Source: DATBGZ01 sp036557785
GTDB lineage: Bacteria > Actinomycetota > Actinomycetes > Mycobacteriales > Micromonosporaceae
Length of the DNA: 12,573 nucleotides
Assembly (NCBI GenBank): GCA_036557785.1
Contig: DATBGZ010000065.1
Span: forward strand, 1-12,573
Direction: 5' to 3'
The notes under the pieces are model-generated. The model was not told the DNA's origin. It saw nothing but the letters and a program-made list of their open reading frames with translations, and searched no databases. Below are positions 1-6,902 of this stretch, piece by piece (position 1 is the first letter of the stretch; each line of letters starts with the position of its first letter). Made by a program: the position numbers and the translations under genes.

Positions 1-80
1 GCCCCCTGTGGCGACCCACCGCCCGGCAGGGCAGCATGGCGGGCGTCCAGCGGTTTCGGTTCGGTGAGGAGCGAGCGGCC

Positions 81-1058
81 GTGTCCATGACGTTAACCCG
101 GACCTCCGGCGACGTGCAGCGCCAAACCCCGCTGGCGGGTCCGGGCCGGGTGCGTCGGCGCCGGCGGTCCGAGCGGTTCCTGCCGTATCTGCTCGCCCTG
201 CCGGCCGTAGCGCTCGTCATCGGTCTGCTCGGATACCCGCTCTACCGGATGATCGTCGTCTCGCTGCAGCAGTACGAGCGGCCCCAGCTCTGGGGCCTTC
301 GCCCGGCGAGCTGGGTCGGGCTCGGCAACTACACCCATCTGCTCACCGACCGCGTCTTCTGGGCGGTCGTGCAGCACACCGCCGTCTTCACGGTCGTGTC
401 CGTGGCGATCTCGGTGGTGCTCGGCATGGCAGTCGCGCTGCTCATGGGGCGGGTGTCGCGGTGGGCCCGCTACCTGATGACGAGCGCCCTGATGCTCGTC
501 TGGGCCATGCCGCAGCTCGTCTCCTCCCAGGTCTTCATCTGGATGATCGACGCCGACTTCGGCGTGGTGAACTGGCTCATCGACCAGCTTCCCGGCGTCA
601 ACTTCTTCAAGCACTCGTGGTTCGCCGACCCGGCACAGGGCTGGACCGTCATCACCGCGCTGGTGGTCTGGCAGGGGCTGCCCTTCCTGGCGATCACCAT
701 GCACGCCGGCCTCAGCCAGGTGCCGAAGGATCTCGTCGAGGCGGCCACTGTGGACGGTGCCGGCGCGTGGCGGGTCTTCGCCTCGGTGCGGCTGCCGATC
801 GTGCGGCCGCTGCTGGGCATCGTCACCACGCTGTCGGTGATCTGGAACTTCCAGCTCTTCACCCAGGTCTGGACGCTGCGCTTCGGCAAGCCCGAGCCGA
901 GCTACCAGACACTGTCCACCTACGCCTACACACAGGCCTTCGAGAGCGGTCGGTACGGTCTCGGAGCGGCGGTCTCGATCATCACGGTCATCCTCATGCT
1001 CGGGGTGACGGCGTTCTACATCAGGCAGATGTTCCGGGTCGGGGAGGCGGAGGCATGA
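81..1058 (+). CDS. ABC sugar transporter permease, MalF/UgpA type (CUT1 family)
   Basis: Inner-membrane permease subunit of a carbohydrate-type ABC importer; it would pair with the next gene to form the translocation channel. The product has an Arg-rich cytoplasmic N-terminus (residues about 23-32), a first membrane segment at about 34-56 and further hydrophobic segments, six in all by eye. The ABC-permease EAA loop, which contacts the ATPase, is at residues 220-239 (EAATVDGAGAW...RLP). I chose the GTG at 81 because GAGGAG (66-71) sits 9 nt upstream. The ATG at 87 is the alternative, and an in-frame ATG at 36 lacks support. The stop overlaps the next start (ATGA). A rare TTA leucine codon occurs at 93-95, right after the start. 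No binding protein or ATPase gene is in the window; the binding protein probably lies just upstream. The sugar cannot be told from sequence. The family call is secure; the exact start is less so. Confidence 0.9.
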   Translation: MSMTLTRTSGDVQRQTPLAGPGRVRRRRRSERFLPYLLALPAVALVIGLLGYPLYRMIVVSLQQYERPQLWGLRPASWVGLGNYTHLLTDRVFWAVVQHTAVFTVVSVAISVVLGMAVALLMGRVSRWARYLMTSALMLVWAMPQLVSSQVFIWMIDADFGVVNWLIDQLPGVNFFKHSWFADPAQGWTVITALVVWQGLPFLAITMHAGLSQVPKDLVEAATVDGAGAWRVFASVRLPIVRPLLGIVTTLSVIWNFQLFTQVWTLRFGKPEPSYQTLSTYAYTQAFESGRYGLGAAVSIITVILMLGVTAFYIRQMFRVGEAEA

Positions 1059-1975
1059 CGACGATCGAGCGGGTGACGCCCACCCGGGGTCCGACCCCCG
1101 GGCACCTCACGGGGGAGGAGCGAACCTCGGGCGGCCGCCGCGGGAATCTTCGCCGGCGGACCGGCACCGTGGTCGCGAACTCGGTCGCGGTGCTCTTCGC
1201 GGTCGTCATGGCCTTCCCCGCGTACTGGATGATCAACACCGCCTTCAAACCGGCGAACGAGGTGCTCACCTTCACGCCGAGCTTCATCCCCGACCACCCG
1301 ACGCTGGCGAACTTCGTCTCCGCCATCCACGCGCCGTTGTTCCTCGATGTGCTGCGGAACAGCCTCATCATCACGACCTCGTCGATGATCGCGGCGCTGG
1401 TGGTCGGCTTCTTCGGCGCGCTCGCCGTGGCCCGGTTCCAGTTCTACGGCCGCCGAGCGCTCATCCTCGTGGTCCTGATGGTCCAGATGGTCCCGCTGCT
1501 CGCGCTGCTGATCCCGTTGTTCCTCATGCTCAACCAGGCACAGCTCACCAACACGCTGCCCGGCATCATCCTGGTCTATGTCGTGCTGGTCCTGCCCTAC
1601 ACGGTCTGGACCCTGCGGGGCTTCATCGTCAACGTGCCGCGCGAACTGGACGAGGCGGCCCTGGTCGACGGCGCGTCCCGGTGGCAGACATTCACGAGAG
1701 TGATTTTGCCGCTGACCGCCCCGGGCCTGGTCGCCACCGCCATCTACAGCTTCATCCAGGCCTGGAATGAGTTCATCATCATCAACACGATCAACAACAG
1801 CCCCGAGAAAGAGAACCTCATGGCCTGGCTGCTGAACAACCAGACGCAGCGCCAGACCTTCTGGGGTCCGCTCATGGCCGGCGCGGTGATCACCTCGGTG
1901 CCCGTGGTCATCTTCTTCCTGGCGATCCAGCGCAACATCGCCACCGGCCTGACCGCTGGCGCGGTCAAGGGCTGA
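1055..1975 (+). CDS. ABC sugar transporter permease, MalG/UgpE type (CUT1 family)
   Basis: Second permease of the same importer, 306 residues. It has a basic N-terminal tail of about 35 residues, then a first membrane segment (VVANSVAVLFAVVMAFPAYW), the AFKP region typical of MalG-like proteins, several more hydrophobic segments, and an EAA loop at residues 200-219 (EAALVDGASRW...ILP). It ends in a short hydrophilic tail, GLTAGAVKG, of a kind common in this family. The start is ATG 1055, overlapping the upstream stop by 4 nt, with GGGGAGGCGGAGG just before it. This indicates translational coupling and a 1:1 heterodimer. The gene after it on the same strand is a DNA polymerase, 37 bp away, which looks unrelated in function. 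Substrate unknown. Confidence 0.93.
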   Translation: MTTIERVTPTRGPTPGHLTGEERTSGGRRGNLRRRTGTVVANSVAVLFAVVMAFPAYWMINTAFKPANEVLTFTPSFIPDHPTLANFVSAIHAPLFLDVLRNSLIITTSSMIAALVVGFFGALAVARFQFYGRRALILVVLMVQMVPLLALLIPLFLMLNQAQLTNTLPGIILVYVVLVLPYTVWTLRGFIVNVPRELDEAALVDGASRWQTFTRVILPLTAPGLVATAIYSFIQAWNEFIIINTINNSPEKENLMAWLLNNQTQRQTFWGPLMAGAVITSVPVVIFFLAIQRNIATGLTAGAVKG

Positions 1976-2000
1976 GCCCGGTTCTGACGGGGTTGCCCGG

Positions 2001-2006
2001 CAGAAT
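2001..2006 (+). promoter_or_regulatory. possible -10 element for leaderless polymerase transcript
   Basis: CAGAAT lies 6 nt before the GTG start of the polymerase gene, and no Shine-Dalgarno sequence is visible upstream. This spacing fits the leaderless layout common in actinomycetes, but the first base differs from TANNNT and I see no good -35, so this is weak. Readthrough from the permease operon 37 bp upstream is equally possible. Confidence 0.22.
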
Positions 2007-2012
2007 GCAGCT

Positions 2013-3662
2013 GTGCTGGTAGCGGTCGCGCCCGCCGAGCAGGAACGCGGCGGGGTCGGCGGCGGGTGGGTGTGCGCCGTCGCCGAGGACGGCAGCCCCG
2101 TGGGCGAGGCCAGGTACGAGCCCGAGCTCGGCGCCGCGATCGCCCGCCGGGAGGCGGCCGAGCAGCCGCGGTGGGTCTGGGCGAGCACGGCGGGGCTCTA
2201 CCCGCGGCTGCTGCGCGCTGGTGTGCGGGTCGCGCGCTGCCATGACCTCGAGCTCACCGAGGCGCTGTTGCTCGGTCACGACGGTCGCTGGGGCGAACCG
2301 CGCAGCCTGGCGGCGCTGGTCGCGCGGTTGCGGGGCGAGCCCGTGCCCGAGGACGTCGAGCTGACCGGCACCGAGGGCCGGTACGGGCAGGAGGCGCTCT
2401 TCGACGACCTGCCGCCGCCTGCGGTGCTCCGGGACGCGGTGAACCCGGTCGATGCCGTCGTCACCGGGTACCGCGACCAGGTCGAGCGCGTCGGCCGGAC
2501 CGGCATGCCGGCCCGCTTCCGGCTGCTGGCCACGGTGGAGAGCGCCGGGGCGCTTGCGGCCACCGAGATGGGGCACGGCGGGCTGCCGTGGCGGGCGGAC
2601 GAACACGACGTACTGCTCGCCGACCTGCTCGGCCCGCCGCCGCCCGGTGGTGGGATGCCGCCCCGCCTGACCGAGCTCGCGGCGCGCATCAACGAGGCGT
2701 TCGGTGGGGCGACGGTCCACCCGGAGTCGCCGGCCGATCTGCTGCGTGCCTTCTCCCGGGAGGGGATCGTGCTGCCCTCGACCCGGTCCTGGGTGCTCAA
2801 GGGCGTGGACCACCCGGCGGTGGCGCCGCTATTGGAGTTCAAGGAGCTCTATCGCCTCTGGACGGCACACGGATGGGCGTGGCGGTCACAGTGGGTGCGC
2901 GACGGTCGGTTCTACCCCGAGTACGTCCCGGGCGGGGTCGTCTCGGGCCGGTGGGCGACCCGGGGTGGCGGTGCGCTTCAGATTCCGAAGGTGGTGCGCC
3001 GGGCGGTAGTGGCCGACGAGGGATGGAAGCTCGTCGTTGCCGACGCGGGACAGTTGGAGCCTCGCGTGCTCGCGGCGATGGCGGGCGATGCCGGGCTCGC
3101 CGCCGCCGGGCAGTCCGGCGACCTCTACCGGGCGCTGGCTGACGAGGCGTTCGGTGGCGACCGGGCTCGCGCGAAGGTGGCCCTGCTCGGCGCGATGTAC
3201 GGCCAGACGGGCGGTTCGGCCGTGCCGGCGCTCGCCGCACTGCGGGCACGGTTCCCGACCGCCTGGGAGTTCGTGGAGGCGGCGGCCCGCACGGGGGAGG
3301 GTGGCGGTCTGGTCCGCAGCTGGTTGGGCCGCACCTGCCCGCCCGCGACGGGAGCGCTGTCCGGCGAGCGGGCACGGGCGCGGGGGCGGTTCACCCGCAA
3401 CTTCGTGGTGCAGGCGAGCGCCGCGGAGTGGGCGTTGGCCTTGCTGGCCACGGTACGCACGCGGCTGCCCGAACCCGCCAGTCTGGTCTTCTTCCAGCAC
3501 GACGAGATCATCGTGCACACGCCCGAGGAGCTGGCCGCGTCCGTGGTGGAGACCGTGCAATCGGCTGCCGAGACCGCGCGCCGGCTGCTCTTCGGGGACT
3601 CCGTCGTTCGCTTCCCGCTCGACATATCCACAGTGGACTCATATGCCGACGCCAAGGCGTGA
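2013..3662 (+). CDS. family A DNA polymerase (PolA-like) lacking 5' nuclease, 3'-5' exonuclease region degenerate
   Basis: Template-directed DNA polymerase of the Pol I family, 549 residues, much shorter than a full Pol I (about 900) because the 5' nuclease domain is absent. The polymerase core is recognisable: an SGRWATR...LQIPK region (like TGRLSS...LQNIP); motif A at residues 344-351 (DAGQLEPR, catalytic D344, steric-gate E349); motif B at 384-397 (R384, K388, Y396, G397); and motif C HDE at 496-498. By alignment on K388 and Y396, the O-helix Phe of E. coli Pol I (F762) is replaced by Leu392. The N-terminal 200 residues correspond to the 3'-5' exonuclease region, but I find no convincing Asp-x-Glu Exo I motif, only a CHDLELTEALLLG segment. 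Databases often call such proteins bifunctional exonuclease/polymerase; from the sequence only the polymerase part is well supported. Its role, perhaps gap filling or repair, is inferred. The GTG start gives the longest sensible product and has no clear ribosome site. Confidence 0.88.
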   Translation: MLVAVAPAEQERGGVGGGWVCAVAEDGSPVGEARYEPELGAAIARREAAEQPRWVWASTAGLYPRLLRAGVRVARCHDLELTEALLLGHDGRWGEPRSLAALVARLRGEPVPEDVELTGTEGRYGQEALFDDLPPPAVLRDAVNPVDAVVTGYRDQVERVGRTGMPARFRLLATVESAGALAATEMGHGGLPWRADEHDVLLADLLGPPPPGGGMPPRLTELAARINEAFGGATVHPESPADLLRAFSREGIVLPSTRSWVLKGVDHPAVAPLLEFKELYRLWTAHGWAWRSQWVRDGRFYPEYVPGGVVSGRWATRGGGALQIPKVVRRAVVADEGWKLVVADAGQLEPRVLAAMAGDAGLAAAGQSGDLYRALADEAFGGDRARAKVALLGAMYGQTGGSAVPALAALRARFPTAWEFVEAAARTGEGGGLVRSWLGRTCPPATGALSGERARARGRFTRNFVVQASAAEWALALLATVRTRLPEPASLVFFQHDEIIVHTPEELAASVVETVQSAAETARRLLFGDSVVRFPLDISTVDSYADAKA

Positions 3663-3703
3663 GGTGCCGGCGTCTCAGGGAGGTCGCACGCGCAGCGAAC
3701 CGG

Positions 3704-4849
3704 TTATGGCGCGTCGGGCAGCGGCTCGCTCGGAGGCTCATCATGGTGGATGCGTCCGCCGGTCTCCGCTAGCCGGGCGCCTCGCCCGCCCCAGCGCTTG
3801 GCGATGATCTCGGCGGCGATGCTGACCGCGGTCTCCTCGGGCGTGCGGGCACCGAGGTCCAGGCCGATCGGGGAGGACAGGCGCGCCAGCTCCCGGTCGG
3901 TCATGCCCGCCTCGATCAGGCGCTTGTGCCGATCGTCGTGGGTGCGCCGCGAACCCATCGCCCCGACGTAGGCGAAGTCCTGCCGCAGCGCGACCTCGAG
4001 GACCGGCACGTCGAACTTCGGATCGTGCGTGAGCACGCAGACGACGGTCCGGGGGTCGAGCCGGCCGGCCTTGACCTCGGCGGCGAGGTAACGGTGCGGC
4101 CAGTCGACGATCACCTCGTGGGCGTCCGGGAATCGCTTGCTGGTGGCGAAGACCGGGCGTGCGTCGCAGACCGTCACCTGGTAGCCCAGGAACGCCCCGG
4201 CGCGGGCCACCGCGGCCGCGAAGTCGATCGCGCCGAAGACCAGCATGCGGGGCGGCGGCGCGAAGCTCGACACGAACAGCGCCAGCTCGTCGCCGCGCCG
4301 CTCGCCATCATGTCCATAGTGGACGATTCCGGTGCGGCCCCCGGCGAGCATGCCGCGCATATCGTCGACGACCGCGTCGTCCAGCCGGGCCAAACCCAAG
4401 CCCCCGGCCCGCCGATCGGGCCAGACGATCAGGCGATTGCCGAGCCGGTCGGGCGGCCCGTCGATGCAGGTCACCGTCGCCACGGGCTCGCCCCGGTCGA
4501 TGGAGTCGAGCACCGCGCCGAGCTCTGGGAACGTCTGCGGGGATACCTTCTCGACCCACAGGTCGATGATGCCGCCACAGGTCAGCCCGACTTCGAACGC
4601 GTCGTCGTCGCTGATCCCGTAGCGCTGCAGCCGCGGCTCGCCGGTCTCGATCGCCTGCCGGCACAGCTCGTAGACCGCGCCCTCCACGCACCCGCCAGAG
4701 ACGCTGCCGACCGCGGTGCCGTCGCCGTCCACGAGCATCGTGGCCCCGGGCTGGCGGGGTGCACTGCGCCACGTGCCGACCACGGTGGCCATGCCGACCG
4801 GGCGGCCCTCGCGCCACCGCTGTGCCAGCTCGCCCCGCACGTCCCGCAT
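3704..4849 (-). CDS. xdhC: XdhC/CoxI-family molybdenum cofactor insertion protein
   Basis: Cytoplasmic chaperone for molybdenum hydroxylases: family members bind the finished cofactor, aid its sulfuration and hand it to the large subunit. The 381-residue product has the XdhC_CoxI domain at about residues 10-100 with the hallmark VGSVSGGCVEGAVYE (Cys54) and GLTCGG (Cys91). A C-terminal Rossmann-like XdhC_C domain follows (RMLVFGAIDFA, VTVCDARPVFA, YVGAMGSRRTHDDR, and IGLDLGARTPEETA near the end). The usual glycine-rich loop reads GAIDFA. I chose ATG 4849 because GAGGTGG precedes it at 5-nt spacing and the family usually begins MRDV; a GTG nine bases earlier is possible. It is transcribed away from the hydroxylase genes and follows the nucleotidyltransferase by about 100 bp. 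Its presence marks the locus as a real molybdenum-enzyme cluster. It converges with the polymerase gene, with 41 bp between the stops and no clear terminator. Confidence 0.93.
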   Translation of the reverse strand: MRDVRGELAQRWREGRPVGMATVVGTWRSAPRQPGATMLVDGDGTAVGSVSGGCVEGAVYELCRQAIETGEPRLQRYGISDDDAFEVGLTCGGIIDLWVEKVSPQTFPELGAVLDSIDRGEPVATVTCIDGPPDRLGNRLIVWPDRRAGGLGLARLDDAVVDDMRGMLAGGRTGIVHYGHDGERRGDELALFVSSFAPPPRMLVFGAIDFAAAVARAGAFLGYQVTVCDARPVFATSKRFPDAHEVIVDWPHRYLAAEVKAGRLDPRTVVCVLTHDPKFDVPVLEVALRQDFAYVGAMGSRRTHDDRHKRLIEAGMTDRELARLSSPIGLDLGARTPEETAVSIAAEIIAKRWGGRGARLAETGGRIHHDEPPSEPLPDAP

Positions 4850-4948
4850 GCGGACCACCTCGTCCCCGCTCGGGAAGGTTTCTCCGGCAACTATGCACCC
4901 CGGCGACCGGCCAGGGCCAGAGCGGGATAAGCGCAGGCTTAGGTGGCC

Positions 4949-5515
4949 TCAGGCCGGTTCGGGGAAGTCGATGTCGGCGTCGTCGGCGATGTCGTCGCAG
5001 GGCACCGTGTGAACCTCGGCAGAGCGGGCTGACAGATAGGCTCTGGCGCCGATGTCGGCGGTCGCGAGCAGTGCGACGCCGGTCCAGTGGTCGCGGCCGA
5101 GCAGCACCGGGTGGCCCCGGCGGTTGCCGTAGGTCGCGGCGGCGAGCACGTCGCGGCCATCCTTCTCGGTCACCCGACGGACGGCCTCGGAGGTGACGCC
5201 CGGTGTGTCGACGAGCAGGACGACGACCGCGTCGGCATCGGTGGCCGCGAGCGCGTCGAGCCCCGTGCGCAGCGACGAGCCCATGCCGGCCTTCCACCCC
5301 GCGTTCTCGACGATGGTGACGTCGCCGAGGTGGGCCTGCGCGCGCACGTCGGCGGCGGCGGCACCGAGCACCACAACGATCGGGGCGCAGCCACCCGCCC
5401 GGACCGTGGCGACGGCCCGTTCGACGAGCAGGCTGCCCTCGTGGCGGACCAACGCCTTGGGTCCGCCGTACCGGCGTCCACCGCCGGCGGCCAGCACCAG
5501 ACCTGCGACGTTCAG
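4949..5515 (-). CDS. MocA/MobA-like molybdenum cofactor nucleotidyltransferase
   Basis: Predicted to attach CMP (or GMP) to molybdopterin, giving the dinucleotide cofactor used by xanthine dehydrogenase-type enzymes. Motifs, counted from the proposed start: the NTP-binding loop VLAAGGGRRYGGPK at residues 7-20; GMGSSLRTGL at 77-86, typical of MocA; metal-binding Asp103 in LLVDTPG; and a GHPVLLG segment further on. About 188 residues, the normal size. The start is odd: the conserved N-terminus begins with VAGLVLAAGGG, and no in-frame ATG, GTG or TTG lies at a sensible distance upstream. The best candidate is CTG at 5515-5513, with AGGGAG nine bases before it. The open frame continues far upstream to 5776, but that part is antisense to the NUDIX gene and does not look like protein. 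The cofactor nucleotide (CTP or GTP) cannot be settled by eye. CTP is likelier given the hydroxylase alongside. Confidence 0.88.
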   Translation of the reverse strand: MNVAGLVLAAGGGRRYGGPKALVRHEGSLLVERAVATVRAGGCAPIVVVLGAAAADVRAQAHLGDVTIVENAGWKAGMGSSLRTGLDALAATDADAVVVLLVDTPGVTSEAVRRVTEKDGRDVLAAATYGNRRGHPVLLGRDHWTGVALLATADIGARAYLSARSAEVHTVPCDDIADDADIDFPEPA

Positions 5516-5666
5516 GGCTCCGCGCTCCCTATCCGTGCCGCGCCCTCCACCACGGGGGACGCCTTGTCGCAGGGTAACCGAGCGGCCCGGCGGATGCCCG
5601 CAGCGACGCGCGAGTATCTGTGGGGACCTGGCCGGGCAGGGGCCGGGGTTCGCGGATCCCCGGGAG

Positions 5667-5672
5667 TAGCGT
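5667..5672 (+). promoter_or_regulatory. candidate -10 box, leaderless NUDIX transcript
   Basis: TAGCGT matches TANNNT and ends 6 nt before the NUDIX ATG (5679), so transcription would start at or beside the start codon. This is a common arrangement in actinomycetes. No good -35 hexamer is visible. The 163-bp gap (5516-5678) between the divergent nucleotidyltransferase and NUDIX genes must hold promoters for both directions; I recognise no operator in it. Confidence 0.35.
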
Positions 5673-5678
5673 CGTCGC

Positions 5679-6194
5679 ATGCTGCACGCCCACTGCTCCT
5701 CCTGCGGCGCGCGGTGGCCGGAGGGACTGGGCTGGCCGCGAACCTGCGCCAACTGCGGCGAGACGACGTGGAGCAATCCGTTGCCGGTGGCCGTCGTGCT
5801 GCTCCCAGTGTCCTATGCGGACGGTCGTACGGGCATCGTGGTGGTGCGTCGCGACATCGAACCCTTTCGCGGCGACATCGCGCTGCCCGGCGGCTTCATC
5901 GAAACGGGCGAGTCCTGGCGGCAAGCCGCCGTACGGGAGCTTCAGGAGGAAACGGGCCTGCTCGCCGAGGCCGATGACGTGGGTCTCTTCGACGTGCACA
6001 GCTCGTACAACGGGCGCACCCTGCTCATTTTCGGATTGCTGCCGCCCCGGCCCGCCGAGGGCCTTCCGCCGTCCACGCCCAATGCCGAGGTCACCGAGTG
6101 GCTGGTGCTCACAGGGCCGACGCAGCTCTGCTTCCCCACGCACACCGACGCCCTCGCGGCGTACTACGCCGGCCAGCGCGCGACCGTGCGGTGA
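5679..6194 (+). CDS. NUDIX hydrolase with N-terminal zinc ribbon
   Basis: Hydrolyses a nucleoside diphosphate linked to another moiety; the substrate is unknown. The 171-residue product starts with a four-Cys zinc ribbon (C6-x2-C9, C23-x2-C26). It continues with a NUDIX fold carrying a perfect box: G72-x5-E78-x7-R86-E87-L-x-E90-E91-x-G93, containing the metal-binding glutamates. NADH pyrophosphatase NudC also has a zinc ribbon, but its SQPWPFP signature is absent here and the protein is shorter, so NudC is unlikely. The ATG at 5679 has no strong ribosome site (GGGAG about 13 nt upstream) and probably begins a leaderless message. It lies between the cofactor-maturation genes and the hydroxylase genes, 162 bp before the latter and on their strand. 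A functional link to molybdenum cofactor or to a nucleotide-like substrate is possible but unproven. Confidence 0.9.
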   Translation: MLHAHCSSCGARWPEGLGWPRTCANCGETTWSNPLPVAVVLLPVSYADGRTGIVVVRRDIEPFRGDIALPGGFIETGESWRQAAVRELQEETGLLAEADDVGLFDVHSSYNGRTLLIFGLLPPRPAEGLPPSTPNAEVTEWLVLTGPTQLCFPTHTDALAAYYAGQRATVR

Positions 6195-6274
6195 GACCGC
6201 GGTACGCCTGGCGCGAATCAACGATCAAGAACATCGGCGCGAGGGCTTGTGGTTCCGGTCACAGAGGGGTTGTC

Positions 6275-6280
6275 TAGTGT
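6275..6280 (+). promoter_or_regulatory. possible -10 element upstream of the hydroxylase operon
   Basis: TAGTGT fits TANNNT and lies 76 nt before the small-subunit start, inside the 162-bp gap 6195-6356. The -35 would fall near TTCCGG (6253-6258, 16-nt spacer), a poor match. It is embedded in a near-perfect 7-nt tandem repeat, TGTCTAG-TGTCTGG (6271-6284), which could be an operator or chance. Weak call. Confidence 0.22.
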
Positions 6281-6343
6281 CTGGCGGCCCACGGCGCCCC
6301 GGAGCGGGTGGGCCATGCCCGTCCGGCATCACTGTCCCAGACC

Positions 6344-6352
6344 AGGGGGAGG
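6344..6352 (+). promoter_or_regulatory. strong ribosome binding site of the small subunit gene
   Basis: AGGGGGAGG ends 4 nt before the ATG at 6357. It settles the start: the frame is open from 6249, but the product must begin at MARVSV, which also matches where the family's ferredoxin-like domain starts. Confidence 0.75.
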
Positions 6353-6356
6353 CGCG

Positions 6357-6902
6357 ATGGCTCGCGTCAGCGTCACCGTCGACGGCGTTCGGTACGTCGA
6401 CGACGTACCGCCGCGCACGCTGCTCGTCCAGTACCTGCGCGAACAGCTCGGCAAGGTCGGCACCGTTGTCGGTTGCGACACCGGCAACTGCGGCGCCTGT
6501 ACGGTTCTGTTCGCCGCACCCGACGGCGCCGCGCAGGCGGTGAAGAGCTGCTCGCTGCTGGCCGTGCAGGCCGACGGCGGTGAGGTCACCACGGTGGAGG
6601 GCCTCGCCGGCAGCGATGGCACCCTGCACCCGGTGCAGCAGGCGTTCCACGAGCAACACGCGTTGCAGTGTGGGTTCTGCACGCCTGGGATGATCATGGC
6701 GGCCGTGGACCTGTTGCAGGAGAACCCGAACCCGACCGAGGCGGAGATCCGCGACGGCATGTCGGGCAACCTGTGCCGCTGCACCGGATATCAGAACATC
6801 GTCCGCGCCGTCCAAGCGGCCTCGCAGGCGTCCGGGACCGGCTCGGCGGTGCCCCCGCAGGCCGGGCCCGCGGACACGCCGTCGACTGCGGGGGTGGCGT
6901 GA
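6357..6902 (+). CDS. molybdenum hydroxylase small subunit, two [2Fe-2S] clusters (CoxS/XdhE-like)
   Basis: Electron-transfer subunit of a heterotrimeric molybdenum hydroxylase; it passes electrons from the molybdenum site to FAD in the medium subunit. The N-terminal plant-ferredoxin-like domain binds one cluster through C40-x4-C45-x2-C48 and C65. The C-terminal helical domain binds the second through C105-x2-C108 (QCGFCTPGM) and C140-x-C142 (CRCTGY). All eight ligands are present. At 181 residues it is slightly longer than usual because of a Pro/Ala/Gly-rich tail after about residue 155. It begins an operon: its TGA overlaps the large-subunit start (TGATG). In this enzyme family the small-large-medium order is typical of form II CoxL clusters, whereas true CO dehydrogenase is ordered M-S-L. 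Cytoplasmic, with no signal peptide. Confidence 0.95.
   Translation: MARVSVTVDGVRYVDDVPPRTLLVQYLREQLGKVGTVVGCDTGNCGACTVLFAAPDGAAQAVKSCSLLAVQADGGEVTTVEGLAGSDGTLHPVQQAFHEQHALQCGFCTPGMIMAAVDLLQENPNPTEAEIRDGMSGNLCRCTGYQNIVRAVQAASQASGTGSAVPPQAGPADTPSTAGVA

Noticed and set aside
1..90. A frame open from the window edge that ends in TGA 88-90, overlapping the permease ATG at 87
   Set aside because: The translation is Pro/Arg/Ser/Gly-rich with no likeness to a binding-protein C-terminus, and a ribosome site supports the GTG at 81. A short coincidental open frame is likelier, though the layout is suggestive.
3663..3703. A terminator between the convergent polymerase and xdhC genes
   Set aside because: Only 41 bp, with no convincing stem and no T-run.
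5679..6194. NADH pyrophosphatase NudC
   Set aside because: The zinc ribbon is present but the SQPWPFP signature is absent and the protein is too short.
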